From NCBI RefSeq assembly GCF_013373795.3, contig NZ_CP088022.1:6076001-6140000 (forward strand): a stretch of 64,000 nucleotides of DNA, written 5' to 3'. Below, piece by piece: positions 28,593 to 37,073 of this stretch. Within the stretch, counting starts at the first letter, position 1; every line of letters starts with the position of its first letter. The translations under genes and the position numbers were made by a program. This DNA is from Bradyrhizobium quebecense (GTDB taxonomy: Bacteria > Pseudomonadota > Alphaproteobacteria > Rhizobiales > Xanthobacteraceae). A model generated the notes under the pieces. It made no database searches, was not told the origin of the DNA, and saw only the letters and a list, made by a program, of their open reading frames with translations.

Positions 28593-29183
28593 TCAAAGAT
28601 ACCGTTTGAGATCGGTCGCCGCCTCTTCCGGCGTCCGTTTCAGATTGAACGGCGCGACGAAATGGCCGTCGCGGTCCATCAAGTAGATCAGCGCGGTGTG
28701 ATCCATCGTGTAGTCGCCATCCTTCAGCGGCACCTTCTTGGCGTAGACCCGGTAGCTCGACAGCACCTTGGCGATCGCCGCGGGATCGCCGGTCAGGCCC
28801 TTGAGGTGCGGATCGAAGCTCGAAAGGTAGTCCTTCATCGCCGTGGCAGTGTCGCGTTCCGGGTCGACCGAGACGAAATAGGCATTCACGCGGTCGGCGT
28901 CCTTGCCCATCGCCTTCAGGACCTCCGAGATCTCGAACAGCGAGGTCGGGCAAATGTCCGGGCAATGGGTGAAGCCGAAGAAGATCAGCGTCGGCTTGCC
29001 CTGGAGGTTCTTGTCGGAGACGGTCTGGCCGGACTGGTCGGTAAGCTGGAACGGCCCGCCGATCGCGGCTGGCGCGGCGACGGTGCGCAAGCCGCCGACC
29101 GCCCACAACATGAGGAACAGGCCGACCGCCAGACTGCCCGCGAAGGCGGCAAAGATCACCAATGGGCGCGTGGTCCGGGGCAT
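28593..29183 (-). CDS. SCO1/SenC family copper chaperone
   Basis: A 196-residue protein. It has an N-terminal membrane anchor (LVIFAAFAGSLAVGLFLMLWAV) and a thioredoxin-like domain with copper ligands HCPDICPTS (CxxxC) and the distal His in YTMDHTALIYLMD. It serves cytochrome oxidase CuA assembly or periplasmic thiol/copper handling. A small membrane protein gene follows closely upstream in the same direction. Confidence 0.9.
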   Translation of the reverse strand: MPRTTRPLVIFAAFAGSLAVGLFLMLWAVGGLRTVAAPAAIGGPFQLTDQSGQTVSDKNLQGKPTLIFFGFTHCPDICPTSLFEISEVLKAMGKDADRVNAYFVSVDPERDTATAMKDYLSSFDPHLKGLTGDPAAIAKVLSSYRVYAKKVPLKDGDYTMDHTALIYLMDRDGHFVAPFNLKRTPEEAATDLKRYL

Positions 29184-29201
29184 GATGCGAGGGCGTCCTT
29201 G

Positions 29202-29390
29202 TCAGAAGCAGGCGGCAATGCCGGCCGTGATCATTTCGAAAAACACCGCGGTCCCGTAGTGGAACCAGAGCTCGGCAGCGGCGAGCAAGGCCAATCCGCC
29301 GATCCCGGCAGCGCCCCACAGGATTGCAGATGCCACCCGGCCCTGCGGAGCCGTCACGAGCTCGGATCGGGTGGAGATCGGCTGAACCAT
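29202..29390 (-). CDS. small single-pass membrane protein upstream of SCO
   Basis: A 62-residue protein from the ATG at 29390; the frame is open to 29438, so a longer 78-residue form is possible. It has one hydrophobic segment (ASAILWGAAGIGGLALLAAAELWF) and a Cys near the C-terminus. It stops 18 bp before the SCO start, so they are probably co-transcribed. Function unknown. Confidence 0.6.
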   Translation of the reverse strand: MVQPISTRSELVTAPQGRVASAILWGAAGIGGLALLAAAELWFHYGTAVFFEMITAGIAACF

Positions 29391-29536
29391 GCGGTTGAGA
29401 TAAGCCGGGTTCCGGCAGGCAGCAAGCGCAATGGCCATCGCAGGCCGTCAAATGATAGCGAGGCGATGGCCGGCGCTAACCTCGTCAGGCCCGGTCTACC
29501 GGCCACGACGAGAGAGGACGCTCGCCGAGATCGGGC

Positions 29537-30013
29537 TCAGCGCGCGGGCTCGGCGGGCTTGGGCGCCGAGGCCTGGGCGTTGAGGTAACACGGCTTGTAC
29601 AGCGCCTGCAGTTGCTTACCGCGCAGAAAGATCATGTGCCGGGTCAAGCCACCGCGGTCCGCGATCCATTTGCGTACCGCCGGCGGGTACATCAGATACA
29701 GCATATGGGTGGCTTCGGGATTGGGGACCGGGCGACCGTTGTCGCCGTAATCCCAGGCGGCATGGAAGCCGAGACTGGCGTGTGAGGTCACACAGATCCG
29801 GTCATGTGGGACCTTGCCGAGCACGATGGTGCAGGCCGAGGCGCACAGCCCGTCGATGATCACGGTTTCGCCCGATGTGCGCAGGTCCTGGTACTTGTCG
29901 ACATAGATGCCGATCTTGCCGCCGCGATCGTCGGCGATCCTGACCACTGCCTGAGACGCCCCCATTCCCGCCAGCAGGAGAACCGCAGCGAGCAACCCCG
30001 TCATCAACTTCAT
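29537..30013 (-). CDS. secreted ClpP-fold-like protein
   Basis: A 158-residue protein from the ATG at 30013. It has a signal peptide (MKLMTGLLAAVLLLAGMGASQA), then a short domain with IGIYVDKYQDLRTSGETVIIDGLCASACTIVLG. The CASAC motif recalls the Ser turn seen in the protein at 229-1125. The C-terminus is Pro/Ala-rich. Four or more Cys residues suggest disulfides. Function unknown. Confidence 0.65.
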   Translation of the reverse strand: MKLMTGLLAAVLLLAGMGASQAVVRIADDRGGKIGIYVDKYQDLRTSGETVIIDGLCASACTIVLGKVPHDRICVTSHASLGFHAAWDYGDNGRPVPNPEATHMLYLMYPPAVRKWIADRGGLTRHMIFLRGKQLQALYKPCYLNAQASAPKPAEPAR

Positions 30014-30291
30014 TTTGGCCAGCCCCAGTCGAAACCGAATCTGTTTGGTCTGTGATGCAAGACAATCGTGAGCGTGTTGCCGCCGCGGATTTTTGTCCAG
30101 ACGAGCGAAGCCGGTCAAAACAAATTCAAATTGGGTGTTGCGCGCACGCTGCAGTGGCGCGTGGAAAAGGTCCCAAACTGGAACAGTTTGCCGCAACCAT
30201 TTGATGCCTCGCCGCCACAGGCAAGGTCCATTTGACGTTGACCGCGCACAACGACGCGGTCTTGAATTCCGGCGGGACGGGGGAAATCAAA

Positions 30292-31950
30292 ATGGCTGAC
30301 GATGCAGATGTGATCGTGATCGGCGCCGGGCTTGCCGGTCTGGTCGCCGCGACCGAGATCGCTGACGCGGGCAAGCGCGTCATCGTGCTCGACCAGGAAG
30401 GGGAACAGAGCATCGGCGGCCAGGCCTTCTGGTCGTTTGGTGGATTGTTCCTGGTCGATTCGCCGGAACAACGCCGGCTCGGCATCAAGGATTCCGTCGA
30501 ACTGGCGCTGCAGGACTGGATGGGCACTGCCGGTTTCGATCGCGAGGAGGATCATTGGCCGCGCAAATGGGCCGAAGCCTATGTCGCGTTCGCTGCGGGC
30601 GAGAAGCGCGACTGGCTGCGCGCGATGGGCCATCGCATCTTCCCGGTGGTCGGCTGGGCCGAGCGCGGCGGTTACGACGCCATGGGCCAAGGCAATTCCG
30701 TGCCGCGCTTCCACGTCACCTGGGGCACCGGCCCCGGCATCGTCGAGCCGTTCGAGCGCCGCGCGCGCGAGGCCGCCAAGAGCGGACAACTGGTGTTCAA
30801 GTTCCGCCATCGTGTCGATGCGCTCAGCATCAGCAACGGCACAGTCGATGGCGTGAGCGGCGCGATCCTGGAACCATCTGATGTCGAGCGCGGCAAGAGC
30901 TCCTCGCGCAACGTCACCGGTGATTTTTCGCTGCGTGCGCAGGCAGTGATCGTCGCCTCCGGCGGCATCGGCGGAAATCACGATCTGGTGCGGCAGAACT
31001 GGCCGAAGCGGCTCGGCGAACCGCCGAAGTTCGTGATCTCGGGCGTGCCCGAACATGTCGACGGCCGCATGATCGGCATCACCGAGGCGGCCGGCGGCCG
31101 GCTGATCAACCGCGACCGCATGTGGCACTACGTCGAAGGCATCCAGAACTGGAACCCGATCTGGCCACGTCACGGCATCCGGATTTTGCCGGGACCGTCA
31201 TCGCTGTGGTTCGACGCCACCGGCAAGCGGCTGCCGGCGCCACTGTTCCCGGGCTCCGACACGCTCGGGCAACTGCATTACATCATGGGCACGGGCTACG
31301 ACTATTCGTGGTTCATCCTGACCCAGAGCATCATCAAGAAGGAGTTCGCGCTATCGGGCTCCGAGCAGAACCCCGACCTCACGGGAAAAAGCTGGCGCAT
31401 GACGATCAAGCGCGCCACCAACAAGGGCGCGCCGGCACCCGTCGAAGCCTTCAAGCAGCACGGCGCCGACTTCATCGTGCGCGACAATCTCGCCGACCTC
31501 GTCGGCGCCATGAACAAGCTCGCCGGCAGCGACCTCTTGCAGCTTGATGCCATCAAGACACAGATCGAGGCACGCGACCGCGAGATCGCCAATCCCTACG
31601 TCAAGGACGCCCAGGTGATGAACCTGCACAATGCCCGGCGCTATATCGGCGACAGGCTGATCCGCACCGCGAAGCCGCATCGCATCCTCGATCCCGCGCA
31701 CGGCCCGCTGATCGCGGTGAAACTCAACATCCTCACCCGCAAGACGCTCGGCGGCTTCGAGACCGACCTCGATTCGCGCGTGTTCGGCAGGGATCACCAG
31801 ATCATCCGCGGACTCTATGCGGCCGGCGAAGCCGCCGGCTTCGGCGGTGGCGGCGTGCACGGCTATCGATCGCTGGAAGGCACGTTCCTCGGCGGCTGCC
31901 TGTTCTCGGGCCGCAACGCCGGGCGTGCGGCGGCGAAGGCGGTGAACTAG
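30292..31950 (+). CDS. FAD-binding dehydrogenase (flavocytochrome/KstD-like)
   Basis: A 552-residue flavoprotein from the ATG at 30292. The N-terminal Rossmann motif is DVIVIGAGLAGLVAATEIADAG...VIVLDQE. FAD contacts include GGQAFWSFGGL and the C-terminal GLYAAGEAAGFGGGGVHGYRSLEGTFLGGCLFSGR. This is the fumarate reductase/3-ketosteroid dehydrogenase superfamily, in the subgroup often labelled FAD-binding dehydrogenase. The substrate is unknown. Confidence 0.87.
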   Translation: MADDADVIVIGAGLAGLVAATEIADAGKRVIVLDQEGEQSIGGQAFWSFGGLFLVDSPEQRRLGIKDSVELALQDWMGTAGFDREEDHWPRKWAEAYVAFAAGEKRDWLRAMGHRIFPVVGWAERGGYDAMGQGNSVPRFHVTWGTGPGIVEPFERRAREAAKSGQLVFKFRHRVDALSISNGTVDGVSGAILEPSDVERGKSSSRNVTGDFSLRAQAVIVASGGIGGNHDLVRQNWPKRLGEPPKFVISGVPEHVDGRMIGITEAAGGRLINRDRMWHYVEGIQNWNPIWPRHGIRILPGPSSLWFDATGKRLPAPLFPGSDTLGQLHYIMGTGYDYSWFILTQSIIKKEFALSGSEQNPDLTGKSWRMTIKRATNKGAPAPVEAFKQHGADFIVRDNLADLVGAMNKLAGSDLLQLDAIKTQIEARDREIANPYVKDAQVMNLHNARRYIGDRLIRTAKPHRILDPAHGPLIAVKLNILTRKTLGGFETDLDSRVFGRDHQIIRGLYAAGEAAGFGGGGVHGYRSLEGTFLGGCLFSGRNAGRAAAKAVN

Positions 31951-31984
31951 ACCCGCCGGGCATGAACCGGCGGGTCTCTGTTGT
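31951..31984 (+). terminator. hairpin terminator after the FAD dehydrogenase
   Basis: ACCCGCCGG and CCGGCGGGT pair with a 7-nt loop immediately after the stop, followed by CTCTGTTGTTG. The T run is weak, but position and stem strength favour a terminator. Confidence 0.65.
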
Positions 31985-32000
31985 TGAATTCGGAGTTTCT

Positions 32001-32354
32001 TCAGGCCGTCTTGGTGAAAAGCGTCAGGACACCATTGGTGAGATTGACTGCAACGACCTGTGCCGAGCTGAGGCCCTTCGCCTTCAGTGCGGATACTGCT
32101 TCCGTAGACGCGTCGATGGAACCCCGCAGGTTCTTCAGGTCGTCCTCGCTTGCCTTTGCGACGACAGCCTCGACCTTTGACCGGACCTCGGGCTGCAGTT
32201 CCTTGACGTCCACGACCTGTATGCTCCGGATGACGGTGGACTCGTCAGACTGAGCCTGCGGCGGCGTCTTCGGTTGCGTTCCCTGCACTTGCGCCCAAGC
32301 CGGTGTTCCAAGCGAGAGCGCCGCAGCGATGACGGATGCCGTAGAGATGCGCAT
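32001..32354 (-). CDS. small secreted protein of unknown function
   Basis: A 117-residue protein from the ATG at 32354 (another ATG at 32360). It has a signal peptide (MRISTASVIAAALSLGTPAWA), a Gln/Pro/Thr linker and a predicted helical region (EVRSKVEAVVAKASEDDLKNLRGSIDA...). It resembles small rhizobial periplasmic hypothetical proteins. Convergent with the FAD dehydrogenase. Confidence 0.7.
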   Translation of the reverse strand: MRISTASVIAAALSLGTPAWAQVQGTQPKTPPQAQSDESTVIRSIQVVDVKELQPEVRSKVEAVVAKASEDDLKNLRGSIDASTEAVSALKAKGLSSAQVVAVNLTNGVLTLFTKTA

Positions 32355-32623
32355 GAGCATTCCTTGTGTTGATTGCCCCCAACATCCCGCGACAACGGGC
32401 TTTCCTCGCTTTAGGTTCCGGCCGGAAATCCGTTCGTCGCAGGGCGCTGCCAAAATATCGAAAACAACCCCATGCAAAGCAGCCTGCGGTGGCCGGCGTT
32501 CGACCAGCAACTTGACACGTCGGGCAACTCAGGGAAATATTTCAATTATTCAGAATTGATGCAAATGCCCCGCCACGGCTTACTCTCATCTTGCTCTAGG
32601 GCGCGTACTCATAAACTCGAAAT

Positions 32624-32690
32624 GTCCGCTTTCGATGGCAAAGCGGGCACGCGACCCCGACCCCAGGAATGTCGCCTTGTGATCCGAAGC
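32624..32690. other. relic sequence shared with 53998-54065
   Basis: The stretch GTCCGCTTTCGATGGCAAAG...GAATGTCGCCTTGTGATCC aligns with about 80% identity by eye to GCCCGCTTTCGAGGGCAACG...GGATGTCGCCTTGTGGACC near the IS3 remnant. It is probably a decayed mobile or duplicated gene piece. The rest of 32361-32703 shows no gene. Confidence 0.45.
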
Positions 32691-32703
32691 CGACATGGCA
32701 GCT

Positions 32704-32898
32704 TCATTCATTCAACATTTCAATGCTCGCTTCGCCGGGACCGTTGTTCCAAACAACCACCATCCCGTCGCGCACCTCCAGAAACGAGGTCGGGTTATCG
32801 GGCAGGGTGACGACAGCTTTGCCGCCTGCAGGGATGACCCTTTCCAGCGTTTCAAGCTCGACAAAAATAGTTAGTGGCCTGCCGGAGCCGTTTTCAAT
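32704..32898 (-). CDS. possible small ORF without a canonical start
   Basis: The frame is open from 32934 to a stop at 32704. It reads as a plausible small protein (IFVELETLERVIPAGGKAVVTLPDN...VVVWNNGP), but no ATG, GTG or TTG precedes that part. An ATT at 32896-32898 would overlap the TGA of a short upstream reading frame (ATTGA). It may be a coupled small gene, a fragment that lost its start, or chance. Confidence 0.3.
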   Translation of the reverse strand: MENGSGRPLTIFVELETLERVIPAGGKAVVTLPDNPTSFLEVRDGMVVVWNNGPGEASIEMLNE

Positions 32899-33157
32899 CG
32901 GAAGCTTCTTTTTCGCATAGCTCCAGGGACCGCCTCAGGTCGGAAGCGTCTTTGATACCACAAGCCCGCAATTGTCGCGAAGCGGACTTGATACGCTCGA
33001 CGCGAGTTCTTCCGAGTCTGGCCTACACCGGAAGTAGCCCACGACTGACAAAGGGTCGTTGCAGTGCGATATAAATATTGGGCCGGAAAGGTATCTTGTA
33101 CCAAACCGCTATCGGCGTAATTTCGACGCGCGGTAGACGCTGCTGAGGAGGTTTCAA

Positions 33158-33547
33158 ATGTACAGTCGCATCTTGGGACTCACGACATCTGCTCTCATTC
33201 TGGCGTACGGCACTGTCGGTGCCTTTGCACAGAACCAAGTGACACCCCAACCAGATCAGCAACAAATGCAATCGCATCCGATGGGCCAGGAAGGCGCGAG
33301 CACGAAGGGGCACGGAAGCATGATGGGCGGCGGCATGATGGGGCGCGGCATGATGGGTGGAGGGGTGATGGGACCACCTTTTATGATGCGTATGATGTTC
33401 GCTCTGATGGACGCCGACGGCGACGGGACCATCTCACTGCAGGAGTTTCAGGCAGCTCACGAACGAATTTTCAAGGCAATGGATAGCAATAAGGATGGCA
33501 AGCTTACGCTGGAAGAGATGCAAGCGTTCATCCATGGGGCCAGGTGA
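33158..33547 (+). CDS. secreted EF-hand protein with a Met/Gly-rich segment
   Basis: A 129-residue protein with a strong AGGAGG site upstream. It has a signal peptide (ILGLTTSALILAYGTVGAFA), then a His/Gln/Met-rich region with repeats of GGGMMGRGMMGGGVMG, then two EF-hand loops: DADGDGTISLQE and DSNKDGKLTLEE. The Ca2+-ligand positions 1, 3, 5 and 12 are all present. The Met-rich stretch could bind Cu(I) or be structural. Probably a periplasmic Ca2+-binding protein. Confidence 0.85.
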   Translation: MYSRILGLTTSALILAYGTVGAFAQNQVTPQPDQQQMQSHPMGQEGASTKGHGSMMGGGMMGRGMMGGGVMGPPFMMRMMFALMDADGDGTISLQEFQAAHERIFKAMDSNKDGKLTLEEMQAFIHGAR

Positions 33548-33908
33548 TCAGGTTTCTGCGGCCCAAGTCTGACCAGCAGGTAGAGCAACTAACTCGTGTA
33601 CGCTACTCGCCCAAACGAATAACCCGAACTGGCTCATGATAAGCGAATGTTCGCCGGCTTGCGAAGGGTCGGCATGCCCGAGTTGTGGCTAAGCGGGCCA
33701 CACCTTCCATGTCGCCTTCTGGCCCCTTCTCGGAAGTGCCGCACTGGCTATCGAAAGTTCGGTGCCGGGGGTGAAGCGGACTTCTCGGTTGGGCCCTTCA
33801 ACTTCCGAGTTTGGACCCTCAACGGACATCCGACCTTATTTTGATAAGATCGGCCGCGCACAATCGGAATACCTTAGAGGACCATGCTGACTATCAAGGA
33901 GAAGTCGA

Positions 33909-34346
33909 TTGGAAAAATCTCCCAAGGATACGCTCGTTGGCACCTGGGTTCAGGTCTCGCTTGATACTGTCTCCGCTGACGGTACGAGGCTACCGCTTTA
34001 CGGTGAAAATGCGAAGGGCATGATTATCTACACCAGCAACGGGTATTTCACGCTCATGCAGGCAAGCGTTGATCTCCCTAAACTCAAATCGGGCCTACCT
34101 TCAAAAGCGACGCCTGAAGAGGCTAAGGCCGTGATCGCCAACTCCATCGCTTATTTCGGCAAATACTCGCTAGACGAAACCAGCATGGTTCTTAGTCTCG
34201 ATATTCAGGCCAGCACCTTCGCAAATCTGACCGGCAATCCTTCAGAAAAGCGCAACGTCACTTCTCTGACGGACAGCGAATTGAAGTTTAACAGGCCATT
34301 TGTGAAAGACGTAACGCTGGAGGCCGTTTTCAAGCGAGCCGAATAA
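33909..34346 (+). CDS. lipocalin-like domain protein
   Basis: A 145-residue protein starting at TTG 33909, with AAGGAG eight bases upstream; no better start is available. The pattern LVGTWVQVSLDTVSADGTRLPLYGENAKGMIIYTSNGYFTLMQA fits lipocalin-like (PF13924) proteins, as does the later FGKYSLDETSMVLSLDI. It is cytoplasmic, without a signal peptide. It overlaps the tail of a pseudogene on the other strand. The 33548-33908 gap holds no gene I can support. Confidence 0.7.
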   Translation: MEKSPKDTLVGTWVQVSLDTVSADGTRLPLYGENAKGMIIYTSNGYFTLMQASVDLPKLKSGLPSKATPEEAKAVIANSIAYFGKYSLDETSMVLSLDIQASTFANLTGNPSEKRNVTSLTDSELKFNRPFVKDVTLEAVFKRAE

Positions 34347-34651
34347 CCGCATTTTCAAGCTCCGCGATCCGCGGATCGATGATGGTCTTCATCATCTCGG
34401 CGACAGGAATGCCGTCAAAGGTTGGATGCAGCCTTCGGGCTTCCTCCAGACCTTCCTTGATCTCGTCGATTTCATAAGCAGCAAGGTCCCAGTTACTTTC
34501 TCTACCGGCAAACCACAGCTTGGCTGTGGCGAAGCTGCGCGGCTGTCATGAATTCGCCAAGTCCTGGCTCGTAGCGTTCTTTTGCTGGCTCTGCGGCTGC
34601 AAACATTACCGAAACAGCAAGGGCAATCATTGCAGTGGCTATCCGCTTCAT
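34330..34651 (-). pseudogene. frameshifted small exported protein gene
   Basis: From the ATG at 34651, 42 codons read as a signal peptide plus start of a protein (MKRIATAMIALAVSVMFAAA...GEFMTAAQLRH). One extra base at 34525 then breaks the frame. Skipping it restores 64 residues (AKLWFAGRESNWDLAAYEIDE...PRIAELENAVIRLA) to a TGA at 34330. The reconstructed protein of about 106 residues looks like a genuine rhizobial family. Without correction the product ends after about 10 wrong residues. Confidence 0.75.
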
Positions 34652-34950
34652 TCGTTGTCCTCCCGAGGGACCTCGTATTCATAGGCAAGCCATCCAGTTC
34701 CGGAAGAAAGCCTACCAAATCGACGCGCCCTCTCGCAGTCCGACACTGCCTGCCTTTGACTATCGTGCGAATGTGACCGCTGATGGCCCGTGCCGGACAT
34801 TCACTTAGGCGTCGGTGACGTCTGCTGTTAAGGGCAATCCGGACCCCGCCATTTCCGCATGCTCGTACCGGATTTATGAGTACGCACCCTAATCTTACTG
34901 CGTCATGAATCTGGTCGCTCATCCTGCGAGGCCTTGACGATATCTAGCTC

Positions 34951-35037
34951 CGTCATTGCGAGGAGCGCGAGCGGTGAAGCAATCCATGCTTCCGCATATG
35001 CCGCGCGATGGATTGCCTCGCTTCGCTCGCAATGACG
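34951..35037. repeat. palindromic repeat, family E (CGTCATTGCGAG)
   Basis: Outer arms CGTCATTGCGAGGAGCGCGAG and CGCTTCGCTCGCAATGACG pair, as do inner GCAATCCATG/GATGGATTGC. This is a common rhizobial intergenic palindrome. The stretch 34652-34950 has no supported gene. Confidence 0.88.
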
Positions 35038-35080
35038 AAGTGGTCCCGCGGCACATCGCTACCCTTATGACGCAGTGGAA

Positions 35081-35428
35081 CTAGTCCACCTCCGCGCTCG
35101 CGAAGCGGACGCCGAACGTGTCGGCGTTGGCCTCGCCCCAATCGTACAGCGCCTGCAGCATCGGCTTCAGCATCTCGCCGCGCCTGGTCAGGCAATAGCG
35201 CGAGGCGCCGCCGCCGCGCTCCTGCTTGACGAAGCCTGAATTGCAGAGGTCGCGCAGGCGCTCGGTCAAGACCTTGTCGCTGAGCTGCGGAATGTCGTGG
35301 CGCAACTCGCCATAGCGCATCGGGCGGACCTTCAGCCGGCTCAGGATCACGGTCTTCCACTTGCCGCTGAGCTGATCGATCGAGAACTCGACCGGGCAAC
35401 CATATTTGCGCTTGGTCTTGCGGATCAT
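35081..35428 (-). CDS. HxlR family HTH transcriptional regulator
   Basis: A 115-residue winged-helix protein of usual family length. The signature is CPVEFSIDQLSGKWKTVILSRLKVRPMRYGELRHDIPQLSDKVLTERLRDL, with wing region SRYCLTRRGEML. HxlR proteins respond to aldehydes, redox stress or aromatic compounds, and usually act on a divergent neighbour. Here that is the CDGSH-globin gene, starting 106 bp away. Confidence 0.9.
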   Translation of the reverse strand: MIRKTKRKYGCPVEFSIDQLSGKWKTVILSRLKVRPMRYGELRHDIPQLSDKVLTERLRDLCNSGFVKQERGGGASRYCLTRRGEMLKPMLQALYDWGEANADTFGVRFASAEVD

Positions 35429-35533
35429 CGCAACTCTCCCGCGGCACTTTCCATCTGGTTCGTTGAGAGCCGCCGTCGATCCATCTAAGCACGCTTTGCA
35501 CGGGTTGGGCGAGTTCAGGGATCATTGCAAGGC

Positions 35534-36997
35534 ATGACAGAAGACAGTTCCGCCCGAGGCCCGAGCGACCAGCAACGTCAGCGCAGGCGCATCATCATCA
35601 GACGCGACGGGCCCTACGAACCCGACCCCGGCATCCCGATCGTCGATCATCTCGGCGTGCCGATCGCAGCCGAGGCGCCGGTGCGGCTCTGCCGCTGCGG
35701 GCAATCGCAGACCAAGCCGTTCTGCGACGACAGCCACATCGCGCGCGGCTTCACAGACGCCAGAGATCCGCGGCGCGTGCCCGACAAGCTCGACGTCTAT
35801 GCGGGCCAGCAAGCCTACGTGTTCGACAATCGCGGCACCTGCGCGCATTCCGGCTTCTGCACCGACCGGCTCAACTCGGTGTTCCATCTCGGCGAGGAGC
35901 CTTTCATCGCGCCGAGTGGGGCGCGCTTCGACGACCTCATCAATGCGGTGCGCAGATGCCCGTCGGGCGCGCTCGGCATCGGCATGGGCCCCGCGCGGGA
36001 TGCCAACCTGTCCGACGTCGACCGGCCGCCGCAGATCGAAGTATCGAAGGACGGTCCCTATCGCGTCACCGGCCAGGTCGAACTGGTCGACGAGGATGGC
36101 GCGCCGATCGCGCGGAATGCGGGTGCGTCGCAGGAGCATGTCAGCCTGTGCCGGTGCGGCTCGTCACTCAACAAGCCGTTCTGCAGCGGCATGCACTGGA
36201 ATGTCGGGTTTCACGACCCGGTCCCTGATCCGATGCGCGAGCCGACGCTGTTCGAATGGGCCGGCGGCTATCCCGCGCTGCTCGACATGACGCGCATCTT
36301 CTACAGCTTCTACAGCCGCTATGTGCCGGAGGACCCGCTGCTCTCCCCGCTGTTCGCCGAGATGTCGCCGGACCATCCCGAACGGGTGGCGGCGTGGCTC
36401 AGCGAGGTATTCAGCGGGCCGCGCTTCTACACCGAACGCTATGGCGGCTATCGGCGGATGGTGTCGCAGCACATCGGTAAGGAGATCAGGCCGGAGCAGC
36501 GCGCGCTGTGGGCCACCTACATGGTGCAGAGCGCCGACGATGCCGGGTTGCCGTCCGATCCGGAATTCCGCGCGGCATTCGTCGCCTATATCGAATGGGG
36601 CTCGCGGATTGCGGTGGAGAATTCCGGCGCCGGCGCAAAACCGCCGCCGAACATGCCGGTGCCGCGCTGGTGGTGGGTCTGCAACGCAACGCCGGCCGCG
36701 CGGCCGTCGGCCATCGCGGGCGATGCGCATGCCGCGAGCGAAGTCAGCGTCGCGCTGCCCGGTCCAGATGAGCCGGTGCAATTCGAGCGGCATATCCGGC
36801 CGCTGTTCCGGCCGATGGATCGCAACTCGATGCTGTTCGCGTTCGATCTCTGGAAGGAAGAGGACGTTGCCAGGCATGGCCAGCAAATTCTGGCACGCCT
36901 CGAGGCCGGGACCATGCCCTGCGACGGCGCATGGCCGGCCGAACAAGTCGCGCTGTTCGCACGCTGGGCGGCCTTGAAGGCGCCAACTGGATCGTGA
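35534..36997 (+). CDS. CDGSH / Fer4_19 / truncated-haemoglobin fusion protein
   Basis: A 487-residue multidomain protein from the ATG at 35534. Residues about 50-70 form a CDGSH iron-sulfur motif (CRCGQSQTKPFCDDSH). Residues about 90-150 match the divergent 4Fe-4S domain (GTCAHSGFCTD...RRCPSGALG). Residues about 203-223 form a second CDGSH motif (CRCGSSLNKPFCSGMH). Residues about 240-365 are a group II truncated haemoglobin, with SQH at 311-313 as likely proximal His. The C-terminal 110 residues include RPLFRPMDRNSM, a motif also found in cytochrome-linked proteins. It may sense or detoxify NO/O2. It is divergent from an HxlR regulator. Confidence 0.82.
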   Translation: MTEDSSARGPSDQQRQRRRIIIRRDGPYEPDPGIPIVDHLGVPIAAEAPVRLCRCGQSQTKPFCDDSHIARGFTDARDPRRVPDKLDVYAGQQAYVFDNRGTCAHSGFCTDRLNSVFHLGEEPFIAPSGARFDDLINAVRRCPSGALGIGMGPARDANLSDVDRPPQIEVSKDGPYRVTGQVELVDEDGAPIARNAGASQEHVSLCRCGSSLNKPFCSGMHWNVGFHDPVPDPMREPTLFEWAGGYPALLDMTRIFYSFYSRYVPEDPLLSPLFAEMSPDHPERVAAWLSEVFSGPRFYTERYGGYRRMVSQHIGKEIRPEQRALWATYMVQSADDAGLPSDPEFRAAFVAYIEWGSRIAVENSGAGAKPPPNMPVPRWWWVCNATPAARPSAIAGDAHAASEVSVALPGPDEPVQFERHIRPLFRPMDRNSMLFAFDLWKEEDVARHGQQILARLEAGTMPCDGAWPAEQVALFARWAALKAPTGS

Positions 36998-37073
36998 AGC
37001 CACGCTCGAGCCGGACTGGTTGAACCCACCTCGTCGGCGTGCTGCAATCGTGCCGGCAGGGGTGGGTTCTTTG

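Noticed and set aside
28501..29451. In-frame upstream extension of the solute-binding protein
   Set aside because: It overlaps the SCO gene on the same strand in another frame. The ATG at 28500 with its signal peptide is the better start.
34392..34922. 176-codon minus-strand frame across the pseudogene region
   Set aside because: Composition is not coding-like, and the reconstructed frameshifted gene at 34330-34651 explains the strand better.
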